From CAZESH01 sp964514665 (GTDB taxonomy: Bacteria; Bacillota; Bacilli; Paenibacillales; KCTC-25726): 6,303 nt of DNA. The translations under genes and the position numbers were made by a program. The stretch covers positions 1-6,303 of the forward strand of contig CAZESH010000260.1 in assembly GCA_964514665.1 (NCBI GenBank), written 5' to 3'. How positions within the stretch are numbered: the stretch's first letter is position 1; the number at the start of each line of letters is the position of its first letter. This document shows positions 1 through 5,924 of this stretch, in pieces. The notes beneath the pieces are model-generated. The model was not told the origin of the DNA and made no database searches. It saw only the letters and a program-made list of their open reading frames with translations.

Positions 1-574
1 GACCGGATCCGAACAGTACGCGATGATGCTCAGCTCACCGAAGCTGAAGGTCATTCACGTCACGACCCACATCGGATTGGCCGACGCCGTGCGCATCATT
101 GAACCGGAAAGGGTTTACCAAGTCATCAAGATGGCGCACAATACGCTGCAAAAAGCGGGATACGACGAGCCGCGCATTGCCGTTTGCGGGATCAATCCCC
201 ATGCCGGGGAAAACGGGTTGTTCGGGCAAAGCGAGGAGGAGACGAAAATCGTGCCGGCTGTGGAAAGGGCGCAGCGGGATGGCATGCTCGCATCCGGGCC
301 TTATGCGGCCGACACGTTGTTTTTCCGCGCGGTTCGAGGTGATTTTGACATCGTCGTTGCGATGTACCATGATCAAGGACATATTCCGGTCAAGGTATTG
401 GGCCTGGAATCAGGTGTGAACATTACCGTCGGGCTGCCGATTATCCGCACAAGCGTGGATCACGGCACAGCTTTCGACATTGCCGGAAAAGGCATTGCCG
501 ATGCGTTGAGCCTTAAGGAAGCGATTCTGCAGGCGGTGGAATTGTCTCCCAAAGCAAATGCCAAATTCAAATAA
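1..574 (+). CDS. pdxA: PdxA-family 4-phospho-hydroxyacid dehydrogenase (C-terminal part, probably PdxA2-like)
   Basis: Partial gene: the reading frame is open from base 2 and the 5' end lies outside the window, so 190 of roughly 330 residues are present. PdxA enzymes are NAD(P)- and divalent-metal-dependent dehydrogenases that oxidise a 4-phosphorylated 3-hydroxy acid. The three metal-ligand histidines of the family are visible in TTH (fragment residue 23), MYHDQG (123) and TSVDHGTAF (154), as are the CGINPHAGENG motif (about 61-71) and GPYAADTLFF. Classical PdxA acts on 4-phosphohydroxythreonine in DXP-dependent vitamin B6 synthesis. Bacilli normally use PdxST instead, so I infer a PdxA2-type catabolic role on 4-phospho-D-threonate or D-erythronate. 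PdxA2 usually neighbours a DUF1537 acid-sugar kinase, which would be off the left edge. The next gene starts 12 nt downstream, so they are probably one operon. Family assignment is firm; substrate is not. Confidence 0.93.
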   Translation, partial: TGSEQYAMMLSSPKLKVIHVTTHIGLADAVRIIEPERVYQVIKMAHNTLQKAGYDEPRIAVCGINPHAGENGLFGQSEEETKIVPAVERAQRDGMLASGPYAADTLFFRAVRGDFDIVVAMYHDQGHIPVKVLGLESGVNITVGLPIIRTSVDHGTAFDIAGKGIADALSLKEAILQAVELSPKANAKFK

Positions 575-581
575 GAGGTGA
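575..581 (+). promoter_or_regulatory. Ribosome binding site deciding the LarA-like start
   Basis: GAGGTGA directly follows the stop codon of the PdxA-family gene (572-574) and ends 5 nt before ATG 587. It matches the 16S anti-Shine-Dalgarno well and argues against the in-frame GTG at 578, which lies inside it. Confidence 0.75.
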
Positions 582-586
582 CAAAG

Positions 587-1852
587 ATGGAGCTGCCGAA
601 AATGGTTAAAATCAGGCAAACCTTCCCGGTTCCCGCCGTCGGTGATATTGAAGGGGAAGTTGCACGTCAAATGCAGAAGATCGGATTGCCGCAAAAAGTT
701 GCTCCCGGCATGAAGGTGGCGATAACGGCGGGCAGCCGCGGGATCGCCAATATCGCCCTGATGCTCCGCACCTTGGTTAGTGAGCTGCAAAAGCTCGGAG
801 CCGAACCGCGCATCATTCCTGCGATGGGCAGCCATGGCGGGGCCACAGCGGAGAGTCAGCTCGAGGTGCTGGAAAGTCTCGGTATTACAGAGGCATACTG
901 CGGCGCGCCGATTCTTTCTTCGATGGAAGTCGGGCAGGTCGGGGAAACTGACGGCGGTCTTCCCGTTTACGCGGACAAAAACATTCTGGAATCCGATGCG
1001 CTTATCCTCATGGGCCGAATAAAGGCCCATACCGATTTCAAATCGTCGCAATCCATCGAAAGCGGTTTGATGAAAATGGCCGCGATCGGCATCGGCAAGC
1101 ATAAGCAGGCGCTGCTCCTGCACAGCTACGGGATTCACGGGATACGCGACCTGATGCCGGAGGTGGCACGGGTGAATTTTGAAAAACTTAATGTGCTGTG
1201 CGGCATCGGCATTGTCGAAAATGCGCTTGAACAGACGGCGGTGATCGAAGCGATGGACGTACAGGAAATCGAGGAGCGGGAAAAGCAACTGCTTGAGTTT
1301 TCCAAAACCTTGATGCCGAAGCTGCCAGTGAATGACATCGATGTGCTGTTTGTGGATGAAATCGGCAAAAACCACAGCGGCACGGGCATGGATACGAACA
1401 TTATCGGGCGGCTGCGGATTTTGGGAGAGCAGGAGCCTGCTGCGCCTGCGATCAAATATATCATTGCCGGCGACCTGAGCGAGGCTTCGCACGGCAATGC
1501 GCTGGGCATCGGTCTGGCCGATCTGACGACCAGACGTCTGTTTAATAAAATCAATTTCCAGGCGATGAATGAAAATGTCATCACCAGCTCGTTTTTGCAG
1601 CGGGGTGCGATACCGCTTGTGCTGGATCATGATAAAGCAGCGTTGGAGGCGGCGCTCAGGGCGAATTGGGGCGTGGCCGCGGCACAGGCGAAAGTGGTGC
1701 GGATCGCCAGTACGCTCCATCTGGAGGAGCTTTACGTTTCCGAATCGCTGCTGCCTGAAGTCGAGCGGATGCCCCATGTCGAGATCATCGGCGGATTGGA
1801 ACCGATGGCCTTTGATGCGGACGGATATTTCCATAAAGCTGACGGCGTTTAA
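587..1852 (+). CDS. LarA-like (DUF2088) nickel-pincer-cofactor hydroxyacid racemase/epimerase homologue
   Basis: A 421-residue protein of the lactate racemase (LarA) superfamily, whose members racemise or epimerise 2-hydroxy acids with the covalently attached nickel pincer nucleotide. The match rests on AITAGSRGIAN (46-55), GSHGGAT (81-87, H83 in the place of the first catalytic His), IKAHTDFKSS (145-154, H148), SGLMKM (159-164, K163 a candidate cofactor lysine) and LLHSYG (H179, a candidate Ni ligand). A second conserved block is VDEIGKNHSGTGMDTN (256-271). Length fits the family at about 420 residues. I chose ATG 587 because GAGGTGA at 575-581 lies 5 nt before it. The in-frame GTG at 578 lies inside that ribosome site and has none of its own. 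The gene follows the PdxA-family gene by 12 nt, suggesting a hydroxy-acid or acid-sugar substrate. The cofactor genes larB, larC and larE are not in the window. The substrate is unknown. Confidence 0.88.
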   Translation: MELPKMVKIRQTFPVPAVGDIEGEVARQMQKIGLPQKVAPGMKVAITAGSRGIANIALMLRTLVSELQKLGAEPRIIPAMGSHGGATAESQLEVLESLGITEAYCGAPILSSMEVGQVGETDGGLPVYADKNILESDALILMGRIKAHTDFKSSQSIESGLMKMAAIGIGKHKQALLLHSYGIHGIRDLMPEVARVNFEKLNVLCGIGIVENALEQTAVIEAMDVQEIEEREKQLLEFSKTLMPKLPVNDIDVLFVDEIGKNHSGTGMDTNIIGRLRILGEQEPAAPAIKYIIAGDLSEASHGNALGIGLADLTTRRLFNKINFQAMNENVITSSFLQRGAIPLVLDHDKAALEAALRANWGVAAAQAKVVRIASTLHLEELYVSESLLPEVERMPHVEIIGGLEPMAFDADGYFHKADGV

Positions 1853-3051
1853 TCAAACAGCCGTAATCGGCCAATTCTTTCCGCCGCTTCTCGCAGCCGA
1901 TCTTCGCTTGTCAGCAGGCCCATTCTCACGTAGCCTTCCCCGTGCTTCCCGAATCCGATGCCGGGTGCGCTGACGACCTTTGCCTTATCCAGCAAAAGAT
2001 CGGAGAAGGCTGCGGAAGAATAACCGCCCGGCACCGGCAGCCAGGCAAAGAACGATCCGGCGGAAGGCTTGGCCTGCCAACCGATGCGCCCAAGCTCTTC
2101 AAAAAGCACGTTTCTTCTGCTTTCATAGGTTCGCAGCAGCTTTGCAACGGCATCCTGCGGTCCGTTCAGCGCTTCCGCCGCCGCTTCTTGAAGGCCCCCG
2201 AACAAGCTGCAGTGATAATGGTCCTGAATCAGGTTGATCAGCTCGATCAAATGGGCGTTTCCGACAGCGAAGGCAATTCTCCACCCGGCCATATTGTAGG
2301 TTTTGGACATCGTATAAAATTCTACGCCGATTTCCTTGGCGCCTTCGGTTTGCAGAAAGCTTGGCGGCTTGTGTCCGTCGTATCCGATCGCGCCGTAAGC
2401 CAAATCGCTGGCTACGACGATGTTGTATTTTTCCGCAAACCGCACGGTCTCTTGGTAGAAATCCGCAGAGGCGACCGCAGCCGTCGGATTGTTCGGGTAA
2501 TTGACGAACATCAGCTTGGCGGCGTTGGCGTCATCGGCGGAAATCGCCGTATAATCCGGCAAAAAATCGTTGCCCTGCACAAGCGGCATCGTAACCATTT
2601 GTGCTCCCGTCAAAGCGACACCCGACCAATAATCGGGATAACCGGGGTCGGGCATCAAGCATACATCGCCGGGGTTCAGCAGGCATTGGCATATTTCCAC
2701 CAAGCCGGCCTTGCTGCCGAACATGACGGCGACTTCCGTTTCCGGATCCAGTTCCACCCCGTAGTCTTCGCGGTATCTATTGGCAACCGCTTCTTTGACA
2801 AACGAGTAACCGCGAAAAGGCGAATATCTATGGTATTTCGGATTTTCGGCAGCTTTTTGCAGTGCGTGTACAATCGGCTGCGGTGTCGGAAGATCGGGAT
2901 TTCCTTGGCCGAGATTGATCACATCATGACCTTGCCGGGTCTGTTGGACGGCTTTATCCACCAAATTTACAAAGAACTGCGCGGGAAGCCGGCGAATGCT
3001 GTCCGCCGCCTGGATTTGCCCGGCGTTCCAGCGGGTTTTTTTGTTTTCCAA
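1849..3051 (-). CDS. mtnE: MtnE-type class I/II pyridoxal-phosphate aminotransferase
   Basis: A 400-residue fold-type I aminotransferase. It shows the substrate/PLP loop INLGQGNPDLPTP (about 45-57), DPGYPDYWSG (135-144), NYPNNPT (184-190), PLP-ring Asp216 in ASDLAYG, the Schiff-base Lys250 in MSKTYNMAGWR and carboxylate-binding Arg376 in GYVRMGLLTSEDR. From memory it closely resembles B. subtilis MtnE (YkrV), which transaminates 4-methylthio-2-oxobutyrate to methionine, preferring glutamine as donor. An MtnU-like omega-amidase lies close by, which supports a glutamine-transaminase role; other keto-acid substrates are possible. The start is uncertain: TTG 3051 has AAGGAG (3065-3060) 8 nt upstream, whereas GTG 3060 (403 residues) overlaps that site and has only a weaker AAAGGG ahead. 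The stop codon TAA (1851-1849) overlaps the stop of the convergent LarA-like gene. No S-box (SAM riboswitch) is seen upstream, unlike in B. subtilis salvage genes. Confidence 0.9.
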   Translation of the reverse strand: MENKKTRWNAGQIQAADSIRRLPAQFFVNLVDKAVQQTRQGHDVINLGQGNPDLPTPQPIVHALQKAAENPKYHRYSPFRGYSFVKEAVANRYREDYGVELDPETEVAVMFGSKAGLVEICQCLLNPGDVCLMPDPGYPDYWSGVALTGAQMVTMPLVQGNDFLPDYTAISADDANAAKLMFVNYPNNPTAAVASADFYQETVRFAEKYNIVVASDLAYGAIGYDGHKPPSFLQTEGAKEIGVEFYTMSKTYNMAGWRIAFAVGNAHLIELINLIQDHYHCSLFGGLQEAAAEALNGPQDAVAKLLRTYESRRNVLFEELGRIGWQAKPSAGSFFAWLPVPGGYSSAAFSDLLLDKAKVVSAPGIGFGKHGEGYVRMGLLTSEDRLREAAERIGRLRLFD

Positions 3052-3059
3052 TGCGCTCA

Positions 3060-3065
3060 CTCCTT
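3060..3065 (-). promoter_or_regulatory. Ribosome binding site favouring a TTG start for the aminotransferase
   Basis: On the minus strand AAGGAG occupies 3065-3060, with 8 nt before TTG at 3051-3049. The alternative GTG start at 3060-3058 shares its first base with this site, so it could not use it. TTG is therefore preferred, with GTG as the second choice. Confidence 0.55.
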
Positions 3066-3143
3066 ACCCTTTCCCTTTGTGTTTCAACGATTCGTTTTCT
3101 TTCGCGCAAACAGTAAAAACAATGTATCATTTTTTGCTGTTCC

Positions 3144-3172
3144 TGTATAGTTGGCAGACCGGCTTTTGGAAA
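3144..3172 (-). promoter_or_regulatory. Candidate sigma-A promoter of the aminotransferase gene
   Basis: Reading the minus strand, TTTCCA (3172-3167, 4 of 6 to TTGACA) is followed after 17 bp by TATACA (3149-3144, 4 of 6 to TATAAT). Transcription would begin near 3138, giving a leader of about 87 nt to TTG 3051. That is too short for an S-box plus terminator, and no such motif is seen. Hexamers are imperfect, so this is a tentative call. Confidence 0.4.
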
Positions 3173-3181
3173 TCGGCCAAA
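3165..3181. repeat. Inverted repeat TTTGG-N7-CCAAA, possible operator between divergent genes
   Basis: A 17-bp dyad with perfect 5-bp arms (3165-3169 and 3177-3181) and a 7-bp centre. It overlaps the proposed -35 hexamer of the aminotransferase and lies upstream of the epimerase-like gene, so a bound protein could affect both. Its geometry also fits the T-N11-A rule of LysR-type sites (T3167, A3179), but its sequence differs from the dyad near leuC. Function is inferred from position only. Confidence 0.3.
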
Positions 3182-3223
3182 TGTGTTACTTTTATAGCAT
3201 AATGATGCATTTTACCGCTCCAT

Positions 3224-3232
3224 GGGGGAGGT
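3224..3232 (+). promoter_or_regulatory. Ribosome binding site deciding the epimerase-like start
   Basis: The purine-rich run GGGGGAGGT ends 7 nt before ATG 3240. Because it begins inside the upstream in-frame ATG at 3222, it supports the shorter 298-residue protein. Confidence 0.65.
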
Positions 3233-3239
3233 CTTGAGG

Positions 3240-4136
3240 ATGAAAATTGCAGTTGCCGGAGGAAGCGGATTTATCGGCGGACACTTGATGAAACGTCTTG
3301 CGGAGAACGGGCATTACGTTCTGCTTGTGTCGCGGACGCCGCGGACTGCGGCATTGTCCTTTGCGGAGTCCGCAACTTGGGCCGAATTAAAGGGGAATCC
3401 GCAGCTCCTCGACGGCTATGACGCGATCGTGAATTTATCCGGAGAATCGATTAATCAAAGATGGACAAAGCAGGCCAAGCATCGGATTCTGCAATCCCGG
3501 CTGACGGCAGCACACGATCTGGCTGAAGTGGTTGACGCTATGGAAAACAAGCCGAAGGTGGTCGTAAACGGATCCGGCATGTCGATTTACGGAACTTCGT
3601 TTACGGAAAGCTATGACGAGCGCAGCCCTGAGCGGACTATAGACTTTTTGTCTTCGGTCGTGGAAAGGTGGGAAGCGGCGGCCAGGCAAATCAGCGGTAC
3701 GCGTCTGGTCCTGCTTCGCATCGGCCTAGTGCTTGCCTCCGACGGAGGCGCGCTGCCCAAGATGATGCTGCCCTACAAGCTGGGCGCCGGCGGCAAAATC
3801 GGCAACGGCAGGCAGTGGCTTTCCTGGATACACATCCATGACATGGTCAATGCGATTATGTTCTGCATCGAGCAAGAGACGATCCGCGGACCTGTCAACT
3901 GCACGGCGCCGAATCCCGTAATCCATGACGAATTCGGGCGCACTCTTGCCCGTGCCCTGCACAGGCCGCACTGGATGCCGCTTCCTTCCTTCATACTCAG
4001 AACGGTTCTGGGGGAGATGGCCGATCTTCTTCTTGCGGGCCAACGGGTGCTGCCCAAAAAACTGGAGGACGCCGGTTTCGCTTTTGAATTTCCAAGGCTG
4101 GAGCAAGCGCTGGCCGATATTGCCAAGCGGTCATAA
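3240..4136 (+). CDS. TIGR01777 / YfcH-type (SDR39U1) NAD(P)-binding epimerase-like protein
   Basis: A 298-residue atypical extended short-chain dehydrogenase/reductase, probably cytosolic. The N-terminus carries the Rossmann motif GGSGFIGG (G7, G10 and G13 forming GxxGxxG). NLSGESIN follows at 65-72, GSGMSIYG at 111-118, LRIGLVLASDGGALPKM at 159-175 and the family signature WLSWIHIHDMVNAI at 193-206. The C-terminal 50 or so residues match the DUF1731 region, including LLAGQRVLPKKLEDAGF (264-280). The classical YxxxK catalytic pair is absent: Tyr117 has no lysine four residues on. The physiological substrate is not known for this family. ATG 3240 is chosen because GGGGGAGGT (3224-3232) sits 7 nt before it. 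The in-frame ATG 3222 overlaps that site, and TTG 3234 is too close. The amidase gene follows after 28 nt, suggesting co-transcription. Confidence 0.88.
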   Translation: MKIAVAGGSGFIGGHLMKRLAENGHYVLLVSRTPRTAALSFAESATWAELKGNPQLLDGYDAIVNLSGESINQRWTKQAKHRILQSRLTAAHDLAEVVDAMENKPKVVVNGSGMSIYGTSFTESYDERSPERTIDFLSSVVERWEAAARQISGTRLVLLRIGLVLASDGGALPKMMLPYKLGAGGKIGNGRQWLSWIHIHDMVNAIMFCIEQETIRGPVNCTAPNPVIHDEFGRTLARALHRPHWMPLPSFILRTVLGEMADLLLAGQRVLPKKLEDAGFAFEFPRLEQALADIAKRS

Positions 4137-4164
4137 CGCGAACGATGATGAAGGAGTCAAACAG

Positions 4165-4950
4165 ATGTTGAGATTATCGCTTATTCAAATGAATGTGGAA
4201 GCAGGCAATCCCGATCAAAATTACAAGCATGCTGCAGAAATGTTGGAGCAGGCTGTGGCTTCGCCTGAAAAGCCGGATGTCATCCTGCTGCCGGAAATGT
4301 GGAATACCGGCTATGCCTTGGAGCAAATCGGGGCCATCGCCGACAAGGAAGGGACAAGAACAAAAGCTTTTTTTTCGGAATTCTGCGTCAAACATGGCGT
4401 CAATGTGATTGCCGGCTCGGTAGCAGACTCCATACAGGGACGGGTGAAGAATACGATTTACGCCTTTGACCGCCAGGGCAGGGTGATGGCGGATTATTCG
4501 AAAATCCATCTGTTTCGCTTGATGGACGAGGAAAAATACCTGCACCCGGGAGACAAATCGGAGGTTTTCAGGCTGGAGGGCGTTCAGGCGGGGACGATCA
4601 TCTGCTACGACCTGCGTTTTCCCGAATTGACCCGCAAGCTTGCCGCCGGCGGCGCCAAAATCGTCTTCGTGCCTGCTGAGTGGCCGGTTCCGCGGCTCAA
4701 TCATTGGCGCACGCTGCTGATGGCCAGAGCGATTGAGAACCAAATGTATGTCGCCGCCTGCAACCGTGTCGGGATAAGCGGCGGAACGGAATTTTTCGGC
4801 CATTCGATGGTGATCGATCCATGGGGCGAGATTATGGTCGAGGGCGGCGAGGGAGAAGAGATTCTCGCGGCAGAAATCGACCTGGACAAGGTCGATCGGG
4901 TGAGAGCCGCGATCCCTGTATTTGCCGACCGCAGGCCGGATCTCTATTGA
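4165..4950 (+). CDS. mtnU: MtnU-type carbon-nitrogen hydrolase (probable omega-amidase / 2-oxoglutaramate amidase)
   Basis: A 261-residue nitrilase-superfamily enzyme of family-typical length. The Glu-Lys-Cys triad is visible: Glu44 in LLPEMWNTGY, Lys113 in YSKIHLFRLMDE and the nucleophile Cys147 in IICYDLRFPE. Further conserved segments are PAEWPVPR (170-177), ARAIENQMYVAACNRVG (187-203), GHSMVIDPWG (212-221) and the C-terminal RAAIPVFADRRPDLY. From memory the sequence resembles B. subtilis MtnU (YkrU), which hydrolyses the 2-oxoglutaramate left when glutamine is the amino donor, giving 2-oxoglutarate and ammonia. A mtnE-type aminotransferase diverging from the same small cluster supports this. 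ATG 4165 is chosen because AAGGAG (4151-4156) lies 8 nt upstream; the frame is open further back but runs into the preceding gene. The stop overlaps the 3' end of the LysR gene by 7 nt. Confidence 0.9.
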   Translation: MLRLSLIQMNVEAGNPDQNYKHAAEMLEQAVASPEKPDVILLPEMWNTGYALEQIGAIADKEGTRTKAFFSEFCVKHGVNVIAGSVADSIQGRVKNTIYAFDRQGRVMADYSKIHLFRLMDEEKYLHPGDKSEVFRLEGVQAGTIICYDLRFPELTRKLAAGGAKIVFVPAEWPVPRLNHWRTLLMARAIENQMYVAACNRVGISGGTEFFGHSMVIDPWGEIMVEGGEGEEILAAEIDLDKVDRVRAAIPVFADRRPDLY

Positions 4951-5861
4951 TTTTCGTTTGGCGGCATGATCTGCAGCGCGGTTGACATGAAGGCGTCTGC
5001 CGCTTTGGACAGATATCTTCCTTTTTTAAAGGCAATCACAAGCGTTCGCGTCGGATACGGAGGCGCAAGCCGGAAATAGGCGGGCACATATTCGCCGGAC
5101 TGATTGCGCGTCACCATCTCCGGGACGAAGGCGATGCCCATTCCGGCGGCGACCAGGGATTGCACGGTTTCGATATTGCTGCTTTCGAATACGATTTTCG
5201 GCACGAAGCCGGCCTCTTTGCACAGCTCCATGGCGATTTGCCTGAACCCCTGTCCTTTTTTCAGCACGATGAAAGGTTCATTCCGAAGCCGTCCCAAATT
5301 AACCTCCCGATTATCCGCAGCAGCGCCTGCAGCGTTCAATGGATGGGAGGGCGGCACGGCCAGACGGATTTCCTCTTCGATCAGCGGCCGATAGCTTAAG
5401 GAAGGCTCGCCGAGCGGCAGCGACAGTAAGGTAATGTCCGTTTGCCCGATCGAGGTCAAATGCTCCAGATTGGCTGTTGTATCTTCAACCAATGTAATTT
5501 CCACCTGCGGATATTTGGCTCTGAACACCGGCAGCACCATCGGTAAAATATGCGAGCCGGTAATCGGCAGGCTGCCGATAATCAGCTTGCCCGTGCGCAT
5601 TTGCGCGATATCATCCATTTCCTGTTTGATTTGCTCGACCTGATCGATTACTTTTCTGGCCTTTTCCACAAAGACAGTGCCGGCATGCGTCATCTCGACC
5701 GAATTCGTGCTGCGCTGAAACAGCAGCACACCTAGCTCTTTTTCCAGCTTGGAAAGCTGCTGGCTGAGCGAAGGTTGGGCGATATGCAGCTTTTCCGCCG
5801 CCCGTGAAAAATTCATTTCCTCGGCTATGCGGATGACGTATTGAAGCTGACGCAGTTCCAT
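4944..5861 (-). CDS. LysR-type transcriptional regulator (candidate regulator of leuC)
   Basis: A complete 305-residue LysR-family protein of normal length. The winged helix-turn-helix covers about residues 1-60, with FSRAAEKLHIAQPSLSQQLSKLE-like spacing from residue 18 to 40 and GVLLFQR at 44-50. A linker helix follows (about 62-90), then the effector-binding domain from GKLIIGSLP (91-99) to the end, including VAAGMGIAFVPE (237-248). LysR regulators bind a small-molecule coinducer and often control a divergent neighbour. Here leuC diverges across 139 bp that hold a T-N11-A dyad, so I infer control of leucine biosynthesis, perhaps sensing a pathway intermediate such as isopropylmalate. The coinducer cannot be read from the sequence. 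ATG 5861 is preceded by GGAGTGA (5875-5869, minus strand) with a 7-nt gap. The 3' end overlaps the convergent amidase gene. Confidence 0.93.
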   Translation of the reverse strand: MELRQLQYVIRIAEEMNFSRAAEKLHIAQPSLSQQLSKLEKELGVLLFQRSTNSVEMTHAGTVFVEKARKVIDQVEQIKQEMDDIAQMRTGKLIIGSLPITGSHILPMVLPVFRAKYPQVEITLVEDTTANLEHLTSIGQTDITLLSLPLGEPSLSYRPLIEEEIRLAVPPSHPLNAAGAAADNREVNLGRLRNEPFIVLKKGQGFRQIAMELCKEAGFVPKIVFESSNIETVQSLVAAGMGIAFVPEMVTRNQSGEYVPAYFRLAPPYPTRTLVIAFKKGRYLSKAADAFMSTALQIMPPNENQ

Positions 5862-5881
5862 AATAGATTCACTCCGAATCC

Positions 5882-5897
5882 ATGATTATAATGATTA
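5882..5897. repeat. Direct repeat ATGATTA, 9-bp period
   Basis: ATGATTA occurs at 5882-5888 and 5891-5897, separated by TA, in the leader side of the LysR gene. It spans the proposed -10 of that gene. It may be chance in an AT-rich region or part of an extended regulator-binding site. Confidence 0.25.
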
Positions 5898-5913
5898 CCT
5901 ATTACGCTTATAG
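5885..5913 (-). promoter_or_regulatory. Candidate promoter of the LysR gene
   Basis: On the minus strand a perfect TATAAT (5890-5885) lies 17 bp after CTATAA (5913-5908), a poor -35. Initiation near 5878 would leave only about 17 nt before the start codon, just enough for the GGAGTGA ribosome site. A second perfect TATAAT at 5921-5916 is an alternative -10 with an equally weak -35. A weak promoter overlapping the T-N11-A dyad fits autorepression, as is common for LysR genes. Confidence 0.4.
5899..5913. promoter_or_regulatory. LysR-type operator CTAT-N7-ATAG (T-N11-A box)
   Basis: A perfect 4-bp-arm dyad: CTAT at 5899-5902, seven bases, then ATAG at 5910-5913, with T5900 and A5912 in the T-N11-A arrangement typical of LysR family sites. 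It lies between the divergent LysR and leuC genes, upstream of the proposed leuC -35 and over the proposed lysR -35. Protein binding is inferred from motif and position. Confidence 0.55.
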
Positions 5914-5924
5914 ATATTATATCT
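5912..5924. repeat. 13-bp perfect palindrome AGATAT-T-ATATCT
   Basis: A perfect 6+1+6 palindrome that starts inside the right arm of the T-N11-A dyad and ends at the first base of the proposed leuC -35 hexamer. This is where a LysR activation half-site would be expected. It also contains TATAAT on the minus strand (5921-5916), so it could instead serve as a -10 element for the regulator gene. Confidence 0.4.

Noticed and set aside
410..1834. A 474-codon open frame on the minus strand opposite the LarA-like gene, longer than the real gene.
   Set aside because: Its translation is rich in His, Arg and Gln with no recognisable domain, while the plus strand encodes a clear LarA-family protein with a proper ribosome site. 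It is a codon-bias shadow.
1860..1871. GCCG-TAAT-CGGC hairpin just past the convergent stops, considered as a bidirectional terminator.
   Set aside because: Only a 4-bp stem and no real T-run on either side; too weak for an intrinsic terminator.
1942..3150. A 402-codon plus-strand open frame opposite the aminotransferase gene.
   Set aside because: The minus strand carries all aminotransferase motifs in order; the antisense translation shows no family features and no convincing ribosome site.
3925..4164. An upstream extension of the amidase reading frame into the epimerase-like gene.
   Set aside because: The extra 80 residues overlap the end of a well-supported gene in another frame, and ATG 4165 has a good AAGGAG site and yields the normal family length.
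5020..5032. CCTTT-TTT-AAAGG hairpin inside the 3' part of the LysR gene, considered as terminator of the amidase operon.
   Set aside because: The stem is short and AT-rich, with no following T-tract, about 70 bp past the stop.
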